DNA of 64,000 nt, from NCBI RefSeq assembly GCF_003939025.1, contig NZ_RQIH01000010.1:1-64000 (forward strand), read 5' to 3'. This DNA is from Rhizobium sophoriradicis. Its GTDB lineage: Bacteria; Pseudomonadota; Alphaproteobacteria; Rhizobiales; Rhizobiaceae. The number at the start of each line of letters is the position of its first letter. The first letter of the stretch is position 1. The position numbers and the translations under genes are program-made. Of the stretch, positions 17,238-26,542 are shown piece by piece. A model generated the notes under the pieces. That model was not told the origin of the DNA. It ran no database searches and saw only the letters and a program-made list of their open reading frames with translations.

Positions 17238-18512
17238 TCAAATCTTATAAATCCGCTTCCGCGTCCCCTCGAGGCGCGTCAGGATCGCCTTGCGCCGGTC
17301 CGGCTTGGCCATGAACTCCTGGAAGCCGACGAGCCCGGCCTGGGCCATGTCGGGGTCGCTGTCGCGGTCGTAATATTGCGAGGCGCCCTGAACCGTCTTC
17401 ATCGTCTCGACGGCGACGTTGACGAGCGGATCCTTGCTCGGCGGCAGGTCGTGGCGCGGCGGCACGTTGCCGCCCGGCTCGAGATAGGCGGCGAGGTTTT
17501 CCGGCTTGTAGAAATAGGCGAGGAAATCGCGCGCGCCCTGCTTGTTCTTGGCCTTGGCGGGAATATGGACAGAGTTGACCGAGAATTCCTCGAAATGGCC
17601 GACCTTGGGATCGAGAACCGGGAAGGTCGCGTAGGCGAGCTGCGGCAGGTCGGCTTCGGTGAAGGCCGAGCGCAGGAAGGCGCCGAGGTTCATCATGCCG
17701 GCCTTCTTCTGCGCCAGCAGCGCTGCGGCCTCCTGCCAGCCGAAGGAGGTGTGGTTGGGGGTGAAGAAGCCCTTTCCGATCATCGCCTCCCACTGGTCGA
17801 AGACCGGGGTCAGCGCCGGATCGAGATAGCTCATCTCGCCGTTCATCAGCGCCATGTGCTTATCGAGCCCGTTGATGCGCAGGTTCATCTGGTCGAACCA
17901 GCCGGCCGCCGGCCACAATTCCTTGGTGCCGATCGCGATCGGCGTAATGCCGGCCGCCTTGCACTTGTCGCCATAGGCCATGAAGTCCTCGGCGGTCTTC
18001 GGCACCGTCAAGCCGTATTGCTCGAACACATCCTTGCGGTAGAACATGCCCCAGAGCGTGCCGCCGGTGGGAAGGCCGTATTGCTTACCGTCCTCGGTGA
18101 CGGCGCCGGCCGTCGCACCGAGCACGTCGTTGTATTTTTCCTTCTCGAACAGGTCGGAAATATCGTCGAACAGGCCGCGCTTGACGAAGGCGCGCATGCG
18201 GTTGCCGGAGAACCAGAAGCAGATATCGGGCGCGCCGGCGACGAGATAATTGCGGATCGCCGTCTTATGCGCCTCGTGGTCCATATTGTTGACGACCACG
18301 TTGACGCCGGCTTCCTTGCTGAAGCCCGCAGCGATCGACTTCAGCGCATCGAGCGCCGCACCGTTGTTTTCCGACGAGATGATCGTCACTTCCTGCGCCT
18401 GCGCGATCGCAGGCATCGGAAAGCTGCCGGTGACGGCCGCCGCGGAGACGAGGCCCGCCCCCTTGAGAAAGGTTCTGCGCGTGGCTGCAGGAAATTGCTT
18501 CGAATATGCCAT
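17238..18512 (-). CDS. Sugar ABC transporter substrate-binding protein, Tat-exported
   Basis: The 424-residue protein has an N-terminus with a twin-arginine signal (TRRTFLKGAG, then a hydrophobic stretch ending MPAIAQAQE), so export is probably folded via Tat, as for many rhizobial binding proteins. The mature part is a class-B (family 1) extracellular solute-binding protein with YGLPTGGTLWGMFYRKDVF and AFLRSAFTEADLP motifs. It is the first gene of the operon. By linkage to the GH42 enzyme it should deliver a beta-galactoside to the permeases, but the binding pocket was not analysed. Confidence 0.92.
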   Translation of the reverse strand: MAYSKQFPAATRRTFLKGAGLVSAAAVTGSFPMPAIAQAQEVTIISSENNGAALDALKSIAAGFSKEAGVNVVVNNMDHEAHKTAIRNYLVAGAPDICFWFSGNRMRAFVKRGLFDDISDLFEKEKYNDVLGATAGAVTEDGKQYGLPTGGTLWGMFYRKDVFEQYGLTVPKTAEDFMAYGDKCKAAGITPIAIGTKELWPAAGWFDQMNLRINGLDKHMALMNGEMSYLDPALTPVFDQWEAMIGKGFFTPNHTSFGWQEAAALLAQKKAGMMNLGAFLRSAFTEADLPQLAYATFPVLDPKVGHFEEFSVNSVHIPAKAKNKQGARDFLAYFYKPENLAAYLEPGGNVPPRHDLPPSKDPLVNVAVETMKTVQGASQYYDRDSDPDMAQAGLVGFQEFMAKPDRRKAILTRLEGTRKRIYKI

Positions 18513-18688
18513 TGAATTCCTCCCGGTGATCGATCAACACCGCCCGCTTCCAGCGGCCTCCTCCTTGAAGCCCGCTCGATCAGGCGCTCGACATGCCGAC
18601 CCTCCACGATGCAACGCCCCTAACCCGTTTGGCTCGTTCTGTTGATCGGCGGGCAGACTTATGCATAAATTAACCCGACCCGCAATAA

Positions 18689-18705
18689 TTAATTTACAAA
18701 ATTAA
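18689..18705. promoter_or_regulatory. Palindromic operator candidate for the ROK regulator
   Basis: TTAATTT-ACA-AAATTAA is a perfect 7-bp inverted repeat with a 3-base spacer, ending 11 bases before the regulator's GTG start and lying in the divergent promoter region (18513-18715). A/T-rich inverted repeats of this kind are typical ROK/NagC operators. Repressor bound here would block its own gene and possibly the transporter operon. Confidence 0.55.
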
Positions 18706-18715
18706 GGAATGCCAA

Positions 18716-19924
18716 GTGAAGCTCAAAGGCGACCAGACCACGGCCAGAGCCATGAACCGACGCCTCATCCTCAACCTTCTCAGACGCGAAGGGCCGAGGA
18801 GCCGCGCCGATATTGCCACGGTGATCGGCCTCTCCCCGGCCGCCGTCACCTTCGTCGTCGCCGATCTGCTGGAGGAAGGCATCGTCGTAGAGGGACAGGC
18901 GGTGCCGGGGCCTGCCGGCCGCCGGCCGATCCCGGTCGAAATCAATTACCAGCATGCGCTCGCCGTCGGCTTCAAGCTGATGGTGGATTCGGTGGAATGC
19001 GTGGCGACCGACCTTGCCACCAACCCCGTTGCCGCCATGCGCGTCGGCCTTGCCGGCCATGATCCCGACGACGTCGCCGATCTCCTGGCGGGCACCGTGC
19101 CCGAGCTGGTCAAGCTCGCCGGCCGGCCAAAGGCCAAGCTCGCCGGCATCGGCATCTCCATGCCCGGCGTCATCAATCACGAGCAGACCGCCTGCGTGCG
19201 AAGCCACCGCTTCAAATGGGACAACGTTCCGCTGGCCTCGCTGGTCGCCGCCCGCGTCCACGTGCCGGTCTGGCTGGAGGACGATACCAACGCCTATGCC
19301 ATCGCCCAGCAGCTCTTCGGCCTCGGCCGCCAGCACCGCAACATGGCGGTTCTCGCCGTCGGTGTCGGCATCAGCTGCGCGCTTGTCATCGACGGCAAGC
19401 TCTATCGCGGCGCCAATGGCGCGGCCGGCAAATTCGGCCACACACTGTTCGAGGAAGGCGGCCGGCTCTGCGAATGCGGCAAACGCGGCTGCCTGATGGC
19501 CTACCACTCGGAACTGTCGATGCTGCGCCGCTGGCGCGAGGCGACCGGCCGCGAGGACCTCGGCCTGGCCGAACTGCGCACCGCCCTCGCCTCCGGCGAT
19601 GCCACCGCCACCGACCTCGTCGCCCATTCCGGCCGCAGCATCGGCACCGCCCTTGCCAACCTCGTCAACATCACCGACCCCGAAGTCATCGTCGCCGGCG
19701 GCGAAGCCGTCTCCCTCGGCGACCACTTCCTCACGCCCCTCCGCGAAGCCCTCACCGCCCGCACCTTCCGCACCGCCCCGCCGCTGCTGCCCGACTGGGA
19801 GGACAATTCCTGGGCCCGAGGCGCTGCGGCGCTGGTGACGCAGAAGATCTTCGACTTCGAGTCCTCCGGCGGGGTGACGGATATTGCGACGCTGGGTGTG
19901 AGAAGCTCGACGTCGGCGGCTTGA
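18716..19924 (+). CDS. ROK-family transcriptional repressor
   Basis: The 402-residue protein starts at GTG 18716 after AAGGA. Residues about 10-75 are a winged helix (SRADIATVIGLSPAAVTFVV). Residues about 85-390 are a ROK sugar-kinase-like domain with the zinc site CECGKRGC. The kinase signature is kept as a sugar-binding fold, and most such regulators have no kinase activity. It is divergent from the beta-galactoside operon and next to a palindrome, so it most likely represses that operon until the sugar or its product binds. Confidence 0.9.
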   Translation: MKLKGDQTTARAMNRRLILNLLRREGPRSRADIATVIGLSPAAVTFVVADLLEEGIVVEGQAVPGPAGRRPIPVEINYQHALAVGFKLMVDSVECVATDLATNPVAAMRVGLAGHDPDDVADLLAGTVPELVKLAGRPKAKLAGIGISMPGVINHEQTACVRSHRFKWDNVPLASLVAARVHVPVWLEDDTNAYAIAQQLFGLGRQHRNMAVLAVGVGISCALVIDGKLYRGANGAAGKFGHTLFEEGGRLCECGKRGCLMAYHSELSMLRRWREATGREDLGLAELRTALASGDATATDLVAHSGRSIGTALANLVNITDPEVIVAGGEAVSLGDHFLTPLREALTARTFRTAPPLLPDWEDNSWARGAAALVTQKIFDFESSGGVTDIATLGVRSSTSAA

Positions 19925-20226
19925 GGTGCGGGAGAACGGCGGATCGATCCATCGGACGGAGCGTGTTCGCACCCCCTCTGCCCTGCCGGGCATCACCCCC
20001 ACAAGGGCAGAGATCGGCTGGGCGCGATGGCCGGCAGGCCAGAGGGGGGCTTGCACGGCACGACAGAGGATAAAATCCTCCCAACACCCGGAGCCACCCG
20101 CCGCAGCCAGAGATACACGCGCTTACAAAAATGGGGGGTTCCCGACACATCCCTGGTTCAATCATCGACTGAAATGCCGGTGCGGCCGAATGGGCCGAGA
20201 AACGTCAATTCAGGAAGGATGACAAC
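19925..20226. other. Intergenic stretch with no gene
   Basis: This is GC-rich sequence between the ROK regulator and the cupin gene. No hairpin with a T run and no coding frame stood out. The cupin ribosome site GGAAGGATG lies at its right end. Confidence 0.4.
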
Positions 20227-20613
20227 ATGAAAATGATCCAGGCTATCGCACTCTCCTTTGTGCTCGGCGCCGCGGCGACCGCGCATGCGGAACAGCCGGT
20301 GCAGCGCACCGATCTCATCAAGAACGATATCGACGTGCCCGGTCACGAGGTCGTTCAGGTGCGCGTCGATCTGGCTCCGGGCGTTCTCGCCCCCAATCAC
20401 TCGCATCCCGGCGAGGAGGTCGCCTTCGTGCTTGAGGGAACACTGGAATACCAGCTCGAAGGCAGGCAACCGGTTACCCTCAAAGCCGGCCAATCCCTGT
20501 TCATTCCATCAGGCGTCGTCCATTCGGCGAAGAACGTCGGCAGCGGCAAGGCATCGGAGCTGGCAACCTACATCGTGCGCAAGGGCGAGGCACTGGTCGT
20601 GCCCGCCAAGTGA
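20227..20613 (+). CDS. Periplasmic single-domain cupin
   Basis: The protein has 128 residues with a signal peptide (residues 1-21, ending AHAEQ). The mature part is one cupin barrel with motif 1 HSHPGEEVAFVLEG and motif 2 IPSGVVHSAKN, giving the His/Glu/His set for a metal site. The reaction is unknown; such periplasmic cupins are often annotated as quercetinase-like or stress-induced proteins without proof. The strong GGAAGGATGACAAC leader supports the ATG at 20227. It is not in an obvious operon. Confidence 0.82.
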   Translation: MKMIQAIALSFVLGAAATAHAEQPVQRTDLIKNDIDVPGHEVVQVRVDLAPGVLAPNHSHPGEEVAFVLEGTLEYQLEGRQPVTLKAGQSLFIPSGVVHSAKNVGSGKASELATYIVRKGEALVVPAK

Positions 20614-20715
20614 GGCCGTGTCGGGATCGGGGCGGGCGCAGGAAGCGCTCGCCGCGTGGACTTCCAGCCCGACCGCCCCTCACCCGACTTTAAGGATGAT
20701 GCAGGAGCGGGCTGT

Positions 20716-21171
20716 CTATTGCTGCTGCTGCGACTGTCCCGGCGGCGGTGTGCCGATCTTTTCCAGAACCTTCTTGGCCAAAGCCGGATCGCTCTGCGCC
20801 GCCGTCAGGATAGAGGAATATTCCTCGACCGAGATATCGTTGGAGGCTTCGACGGTATCGACCATCTGCTTCTTGGCCTCTTCCTGCAGCTTTTGCTTTC
20901 CGGCCTCATCCTTCGTCGCGTCGATCTTGGCCGAATATTCCTGCCTGACCTTATCGACCTGCAGGTAGGCAACGGCAAAGGCCTCGAGTTTCTGATCGCT
21001 GACGGGGGCCGTCGCAGCCGTACCGCCGCTCTGGCCCTGCATTGGCGCCTGGCTCTGCGCGGCAGGCTGCTGTTGCGCTTGGGCCATTTCCACGGCGGAA
21101 GCCGGGCTAAACGCCAGCAGGCTGAAAACCGCAGCGGTCATCGTTGCGACAGGTGTGTAACGAGTGATCAT
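20716..21171 (-). CDS. Exported DUF4168-family protein
   Basis: The protein is 151 residues from the ATG at 21171 (MITRYTPVATM). The longer upstream frame overlaps the neighbouring transporter gene and is rejected. It has a signal peptide (about 1-26), a Gln/Ala/Pro-rich linker (QAQQQPAAQSQ) and then a helical DUF4168 domain (about residues 58-135, FAVAYLQVDKVRQEYSAKI). It ends in a Gln-rich tail (SQQQQ). The function of the family is not known; it is probably periplasmic. Confidence 0.75.
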   Translation of the reverse strand: MITRYTPVATMTAAVFSLLAFSPASAVEMAQAQQQPAAQSQAPMQGQSGGTAATAPVSDQKLEAFAVAYLQVDKVRQEYSAKIDATKDEAGKQKLQEEAKKQMVDTVEASNDISVEEYSSILTAAQSDPALAKKVLEKIGTPPPGQSQQQQ

Positions 21172-21353
21172 ATTCGTTCCTTTTTCACGTGCGTTTTTGA
21201 CGGCAGCAAGACCGCCCGGTCGATCGCGCGGCCGCTGAAAAGGCCGGCGAGGTCGCGACGATGAAGCCTGAAATGGGCACGATGCGGCGGTAACGGGGCC
21301 ATTTGCTGACGATTGAGCGGCGGCTTTGTGACCGGTGGAGGCCGGCGCACGCC

Positions 21354-22217
21354 CTACCGCGCAAACCTTCTCGCCCCCGCCACGCAGAGAATAACGGCGA
21401 CCGTCACCCCAAGCATTGCCCAAGTCACCGGCTCGTGCAGCAGGGTGGCGGCGAGCGCCAGGCCGAAGAAGGGCTGGAGCAGCTGTAGCTGGCCGACGGC
21501 GGCGATGCCGCCCTGCGAAAGGCCGCGATACCAGAAGATGAAGCCGATCAGCATGGAAAACAGCGAGACATAGGCAAGGCCGAGAAGCGCCGGTGTTTCG
21601 ATGCCGGCAAAACTCGCCGGTCGGTATAGAAACGCGACCGTCACCATCAGCGGCAGCGACAGCACCAGCGCCCAGGAAATCACCTGCCAGCCGCCAAGTG
21701 TGCGCGACAGCCTGCCGCCTTCGGCATAGCCGAGGCCGCAGACGAGGACGGCCGCCAGCATCAGGAAATCGCCGGCCAGCGAAGCGCTCAGGCCCTGCGT
21801 CAGGGCAAAGCCCGCCACCAGCGTACTGCCGAAAATGGAAAAGAGCCAGAAGGCCGGCCTTGGCCGTTCGCCGCCGCGGATGACACCGAAGGTCGCCGTG
21901 GCCAGCGGCAGGAGACCGATGAAGACGATGGAATGGGCCGAGGTGACATGCTGCAGCGCCAGCGCCGTCAGTAGCGGAAAGCCCACGACGACGCCGAGCG
22001 CGACGACGATAAGCGAGACGATGTCGCGCCCCGACGGCCGCTTTTCACGAAAGGCAATCAGCAGGCAGAGCGCCAACACCCCGGCGATCGCCGCGCGCGC
22101 GACGGTCAGGAACACGGGATCGAACTGCGCCACCGCGACACGCGTCGCCGGCAGCGAGCCACTGAAGATCACCACGCCGATCAAGCCGTTGATCCATCCC
22201 GCCGCCATGCGTTCCAT
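21354..22217 (-). CDS. EamA/DMT-family transporter
   Basis: The 287-residue protein has ten predicted membrane spans in two EamA repeats, the usual size for drug/metabolite exporters of the RhaT/YdcZ-like superfamily. The ATG at 22217 follows GGAAGAG at seven bases. It is divergent from a MocR-type regulator, a frequent arrangement in which the regulator controls an exporter of an amino acid or vitamin-B6-related compound; the substrate here is unknown. Confidence 0.85.
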   Translation of the reverse strand: MERMAAGWINGLIGVVIFSGSLPATRVAVAQFDPVFLTVARAAIAGVLALCLLIAFREKRPSGRDIVSLIVVALGVVVGFPLLTALALQHVTSAHSIVFIGLLPLATATFGVIRGGERPRPAFWLFSIFGSTLVAGFALTQGLSASLAGDFLMLAAVLVCGLGYAEGGRLSRTLGGWQVISWALVLSLPLMVTVAFLYRPASFAGIETPALLGLAYVSLFSMLIGFIFWYRGLSQGGIAAVGQLQLLQPFFGLALAATLLHEPVTWAMLGVTVAVILCVAGARRFAR

Positions 22218-22366
22218 TCTGCACTCTTCCTACCGGACCCTGCCGTTCAATCCCTGCTCGGCCTTGGACGGCGGGCATGAAAACAATGACTTGAGGCGGC
22301 CAATTGAATCAAATTCGAAGGCCGCGCGCTGCCGCCTTTATCGCTCAGCACGGATGGCCAGAACAG

Positions 22367-22398
22367 TAACAGTCTGATACGATTTAGACAAACTGTTA
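22367..22398. promoter_or_regulatory. Inverted-repeat operator candidate between EamA and MocR genes
   Basis: TAACAGT (22367-22373) and ACTGTTA (22392-22398) are perfect inverse complements separated by 18 bases, in the middle of the divergent region. The spacing places the centres about 25 bases apart, close to two and a half helical turns. The right arm overlaps an upstream ATG of the regulator frame, which argues that translation really begins at 22419. Confidence 0.5.
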
Positions 22399-22418
22399 TG
22401 GTGCGGAAAGCAATACAG

Positions 22419-23819
22419 ATGAACGAAGAACTGGCAGGACGCACACGCGTGGAGATGGTGGTCGCCACGATCCGCCAACGCATTGCCGGACGGAGCCTGA
22501 CGCCGGGCGCAAGGCTGCCTTCGGTTCGCGGCTTGGCGGCGACGTTGAAACTGTCGACATCGACCGTGGTCGATGCCTATGAGCGCCTGGTCGCCGAAGG
22601 CGCGATCCTGGCGAGACCGGGCTCCGGCTTCTATGTCGCCAATCAGGCAGTGCCCTTTGCGCTTGCCGAGGCCGGGCCGAAACTCGACCGTGCCGTCGAT
22701 CCGTTCTGGATATCGCGGCAATCGCTGGAGGCCGGCGAGAGTGACCTGAAGCCCGGATGCGGCTGGCTGCCGCCTGCCTGGCTGCCCGGCGAAGCCATGC
22801 GCCGCGGGCTCAGAACGCTTTCCCGCGCCGACGCGCCGGCGCTCGCCGATTACGGCCAGCCGCTCGGCCTGCCGCCATTGCGCCAGCTGATTTCCCGGCG
22901 CATGGGCGAACGCGGCATCGAGGCCTCGCCGGATCAGATCATGCTGGCCGAATCCGGCACCCAGGCAATCGATCTGCTCTGCCGTTTCCTGCTGGAACCG
23001 GGCGACACGGTGCTGGTCGACGACCCCTGCTACTTCAACTTCCATGCGCTGCTGCGCGCCCATCGGGCGAAGATCGTCGGCGTGCCCTACACCCCGTCCG
23101 GCCCCGATATCGAGCTGTTTGCCCAGGTCGTCGCCCATGAGCGGCCGCGGCTCTACATCACCAATTCCGCCATCCACAACCCCACCGGCGCGGTTCTTTC
23201 CCCGGTCACCGCCCACCGGGTGCTGAAACTCGCCGATCAGTTCGATCTCACCATCATCGAGGACGATATCTTCGCCGATTTCGAATACACGCCGGCGCCT
23301 CGTCTGGCTGCTTTCGACGGGCTCGAGCGGGTCATCCACATCGGCAGCTTTTCGAAGACGCTGTCGGCCTCCGCCCGCTGCGGCTTCGTCACCGCAAAAC
23401 CGGAATGGATCGACGGCTTGACCGACCTCAAGATTGCCACCTCCTTCGGCGGCGGCCGGCTAACGGCGGAACTGGTGCTGAACGTCCTCAGCGACGGCAG
23501 CTATCGCAAACACATGGAGACGCTGAGATACCGGCTTTCCCGGGCGATGGGCGAGGTCTCGGCCCGGCTGAAAGGCCTTGATATAACGCCCTGGCTGGAG
23601 CCGCCGGCCGGGATGTTCCTCTGGTGCCGGCTGCCCGACGGCATCGATGCGGCCGACGTGGCGCGGGCCGCGCTGGAAAGGAAGATCGTGCTTGCCCCCG
23701 GCAATGCTTTCAGCCTGTCGCAGTCGGCGACGAATTTCATGCGGTTCAATGTGTCGCAGATGTTGGATCCGCGGGTATTCGAGGTGCTGGAGGAGGTATT
23801 GGGGAGGCAGAGGATGTGA
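22419..23819 (+). CDS. MocR/PdxR-type GntR regulator with aminotransferase domain
   Basis: The protein is 466 residues from the ATG at 22419; an in-frame ATG at 22398 lies in the operator and has no ribosome site. The N-terminal GntR winged helix (about residues 5-75, LPSVRGLAATLKLSTSTVVDA) is followed by a fold-type I aminotransferase domain whose PLP lysine is in HIGSFSKTLSASAR. Such proteins use PLP or a PLP-amino-acid adduct as effector. It is divergent from the EamA gene, so it probably controls that exporter and itself. Confidence 0.92.
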   Translation: MNEELAGRTRVEMVVATIRQRIAGRSLTPGARLPSVRGLAATLKLSTSTVVDAYERLVAEGAILARPGSGFYVANQAVPFALAEAGPKLDRAVDPFWISRQSLEAGESDLKPGCGWLPPAWLPGEAMRRGLRTLSRADAPALADYGQPLGLPPLRQLISRRMGERGIEASPDQIMLAESGTQAIDLLCRFLLEPGDTVLVDDPCYFNFHALLRAHRAKIVGVPYTPSGPDIELFAQVVAHERPRLYITNSAIHNPTGAVLSPVTAHRVLKLADQFDLTIIEDDIFADFEYTPAPRLAAFDGLERVIHIGSFSKTLSASARCGFVTAKPEWIDGLTDLKIATSFGGGRLTAELVLNVLSDGSYRKHMETLRYRLSRAMGEVSARLKGLDITPWLEPPAGMFLWCRLPDGIDAADVARAALERKIVLAPGNAFSLSQSATNFMRFNVSQMLDPRVFEVLEEVLGRQRM

Positions 23820-23883
23820 GAATGTATACGCTCGCCGTTGCCCTTCGCTCACGCTCCGGGCATTCGCTCCTATCGTCGCTCAC

Positions 23884-24042
23884 CCCCTCATCTGCCGGCC
23901 GGCATCTTCTCCCCGCTGGGGAGAAGGGGTGTGCGGCAGCGTCTCGCCTTCCTCCAAAAGCGCGGTCGGGAAACACGGACGTGGCCGCGCGTTCCCCTCT
24001 TCTCCACATCGGGGAGAAGGTGGCCCACAGGGTCGGATGAGG
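23884..24042. repeat. RIME-like palindromic element
   Basis: It starts CCCCTCATCTGCCGGCCGGC and contains the hairpin CTTCTCCCC-GCTG-GGGAGAAGG. A second half follows (CCCCTCTTCTCCACATCGGGGAGAAGG), and the element ends GGTCGGATGAGG. It shares its words with the element at 17079-17218. It occupies the convergent gap between the MocR gene and the receiver gene. Confidence 0.75.
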
Positions 24043-24089
24043 CGGCTGCACGGCACGCCCTTCATCCTCATCTCGTTCAACGCCACCCC

Positions 24090-24491
24090 TCAAAACGACC
24101 GATTGACCGCCTTGTCGTTCTCCAGCCGCGTCACGCAGCCCTCCAGCTTGGCGAGCAGCAGGTCGAAGTCGAGCGGCTTGGTCAAATAGTCTGCGGCACC
24201 GGCCCTCAGACCGGCGAGCGTGTTTTCACGGTCGGTCAGCGCCGTCAGCAGGATGAAGGGAATGTTGGAGAGCTCCGGGTGATTGATCTGGATTTCCGCC
24301 AGAAGCTGGTGCCCGTCCATAACAGGCATGGAAATATCGCTGATGACGATGTCGGGCCATTTCGACAGGATCATTTCCAGTCCTTCAGCGCCGTTGGAGG
24401 CCTGGAGCGTCTTGTAGCCGGCTTCGTTCAACTCTTCGACGAGGAGATTCCGGATCTCGACTTCGTCTTCTATGCACAGGACTGTAACCAT
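24090..24491 (-). CDS. Receiver-only response regulator
   Basis: The 133-residue CheY-like receiver has LCIEDEVEIR acidic residues, the phospho-acceptor Asp in IVISDISMPVMDG, Thr in ILLTALTD and Lys in YLTKPLD. No output domain follows. The ATG at 24491 has AAGGAAGAG eight bases upstream. It starts 10 bases after the stop of the CHASE4 kinase gene, so both form one unit and the kinase is the likely phosphodonor. Confidence 0.9.
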   Translation of the reverse strand: MVTVLCIEDEVEIRNLLVEELNEAGYKTLQASNGAEGLEMILSKWPDIVISDISMPVMDGHQLLAEIQINHPELSNIPFILLTALTDRENTLAGLRAGAADYLTKPLDFDLLLAKLEGCVTRLENDKAVNRSF

Positions 24492-24501
24492 GAGCTCTTC
24501 C

Positions 24502-26241
24502 TTAAGCTGCGACTTGTTGATCCGACAATAGAACCTCTATTGGCAGACGAATGGTAAATGTTGTGCCCTTGCCAAGCTCGCTCATCACCTCGACGCTGCC
24601 GCCATGCAGTTCGACGACCTGCTTGACGACGTTGAGTCCGATGCCGGTCCCGGCAATGCCCGTGGCACTGCGGGCCCGGTAATAGGGTTGGAACAGTTTC
24701 GGCAGATCATCCGCATCGATGCCGATGCCACCGTCGGCAATGGCGATTTCCACCGTTTTTTCATCAACCCGAGCGCGAACATAAATGCCAGACGCATCGG
24801 ACGAATATTTGACGGCATTCGAAATCAGGTTGGTGAAGACCTGTTCCATCGCAATGCGATCGAAGGTCAAGAGGTCAGGTATCTCGAGATCGAGTTGGAA
24901 GACATGCGAGCGGCTGAGCTCGCGCTGTCTGTCGCAGCAGGCGACGAGCAGGGCTTTCAGATCGCCTTCGCTCCGCTTCAGTGTGATCTGTCCGGTTTCC
25001 AGCCGGCCGCTGGCGAGAATGCTCTCCATCAGATCGACCATGCGCACGACCGCGCTTCGGATTACTCCGGCTTTTTCGTGAACGTACTCGCCGCTGACAT
25101 TGGTCGTCGAGCGGCAGAGCCGCTGGGCGGCGGCGTCGATGATTGCAAGCGGCGTTCGAAACTCGTGCGAGGCCATGGCGACGAACTGGCGCTGGAGCGC
25201 ATTCACCTGGCGTTCGTGTGCCAGAAGCCGGTCCAGCTCCGCCCTTTGCCTTTCGATTTCGGCCGTCCGATCGGCCACCATCTCTTCCAGATGGTTGCGG
25301 TGGTGGGTGAGCTCGGCCTGGCTGTCGAGCAGGGTCATCGACGTCCGGTGCAGGCCGCGTCCGAGCCAGAACACGGCGGCGATCAGCAGCGCCAGGCAGC
25401 CGAGCCCTGCCGGCGCGATCTGCTGAAGCAACATGAAGCCCGGCCGGATCGGCTGCCATACGAGATAACCGATCGTGCCCCCGTCGTGGGACGATACGGG
25501 CACATGCGCCCGCTCGTCCGGGCCTTGCGAAAGCGTAAAACGCAGGCCTTCGAGCCTGGCATAATGGGCGATGTCTTCGGCGACTTTTACGTCGATGAAC
25601 TTGATCGAGACGGCGATGAATTCCTGGCCTGCCTGGATCTGCATCCGCGTCGAACTGGGCAGCATGGGGCGCGCGCTTGCGATCGCCGGCCTGTCGCCGA
25701 TCATGATCGTGCGGACGCTAGCCAACTGGCCAAGCGGTTCGGCTCCAGGCTTCGCAGCCCCCTCGACGAGCGCGGCCCGCATCTCGCTGGCCAGTGCATC
25801 CACCTGCTCGCCGTCGTCGCTGCCAAGCCGCGGCGGTATCGCATCCACGCCATCGCGGAAGGCAAACATCAGCCGGTTGGTATCATCGAAAATATAGGTC
25901 CTGTCGTGCCTGAAATACCGGCTCGTCCATTTGCCAATATTCTCCAGCAGCCATTCATGGTTCCGCTGCTTGGCGTACAGGAAAGCGTCGTCCCATTTGG
26001 TAACGCTTTCCTGCTCGCGCGGAAGCGCGTGGATTTGTTCTTCCAGCCCCTGGCCGACGAAATCCGCCTGCCGACGCAAGTAGAAATCATCAACTTTCAC
26101 GGAGGCAAGCCAGGCAAAGCCGCAAAACAGCACCGCCGCCGCTGAGGTGAGCGCCACCAGGACGAGTGTGATGTGAGATGTGAGCCGGACCTTCAATTCC
26201 CGCGACCTTTTGACGGCTTTCGCTAGCCGAGAGGTTGACAC
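24502..26241 (-). CDS. CHASE4-domain sensor histidine kinase
   Basis: The protein has 579 residues and a GTG start at 26241 (weak ribosome site). A membrane span (about 22-45) is followed by a periplasmic CHASE4 domain (about 47-270, with QIHALPREQESVTKWDDAFLY) and a second span (about 275-300). A coiled linker, HisKA with the phospho-His in MASHEFRTPL and an HATPase domain (N box NLISNAVKYSS, then DGGIGI and GTGIGL) complete it. It senses an unknown periplasmic ligand and is a bona fide orthodox kinase. Its partner is the receiver gene 10 bases downstream. Confidence 0.92.
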   Translation of the reverse strand: MSTSRLAKAVKRSRELKVRLTSHITLVLVALTSAAAVLFCGFAWLASVKVDDFYLRRQADFVGQGLEEQIHALPREQESVTKWDDAFLYAKQRNHEWLLENIGKWTSRYFRHDRTYIFDDTNRLMFAFRDGVDAIPPRLGSDDGEQVDALASEMRAALVEGAAKPGAEPLGQLASVRTIMIGDRPAIASARPMLPSSTRMQIQAGQEFIAVSIKFIDVKVAEDIAHYARLEGLRFTLSQGPDERAHVPVSSHDGGTIGYLVWQPIRPGFMLLQQIAPAGLGCLALLIAAVFWLGRGLHRTSMTLLDSQAELTHHRNHLEEMVADRTAEIERQRAELDRLLAHERQVNALQRQFVAMASHEFRTPLAIIDAAAQRLCRSTTNVSGEYVHEKAGVIRSAVVRMVDLMESILASGRLETGQITLKRSEGDLKALLVACCDRQRELSRSHVFQLDLEIPDLLTFDRIAMEQVFTNLISNAVKYSSDASGIYVRARVDEKTVEIAIADGGIGIDADDLPKLFQPYYRARSATGIAGTGIGLNVVKQVVELHGGSVEVMSELGKGTTFTIRLPIEVLLSDQQVAA

Positions 26242-26318
26242 GCAAAAGTTGACGGACGATGAATTGCTCCCGGAGAGGGGTTGTAGCCAACCCTGCGCCA
26301 GAAGATTGCAAGAAGCAA

Positions 26319-26460
26319 CGCCGAGCGCGTGCTTCGAGGCTCAGCCCTACGGGCTGCGCACCTCAGCATGAGGGAAGGTTGGAGATTGCCGCTTGCCGTG
26401 CCCACGAGAGCCTCATCCTGAAGGTGCCCTGCAGGCCCCGAAGGACCAGGCGGGTGTGCT
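26319..26460. repeat. Intergenic palindromic repeat (GAGGCTCAGCCC type)
   Basis: Words GCGTGCTTCGAGGCTCAGCCC, a GCGCACCTCAGCATGAGG stretch and later CCTCATCCTGAAGGTGCC pair with each other as imperfect inverted repeats. Related words appear at 52140-52205, 53815-53910 and 63690-64000. It fills the divergent gap between the CHASE4 kinase and GNAT genes. Confidence 0.6.
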
Positions 26461-26542
26461 GAAGGAAATTCGACCATCTCTTCAGCAGATGCATGAATTT
26501 AGCTACAGATCAGTACCGCCAGTCGCCGTGAAAGGAGAAAAT

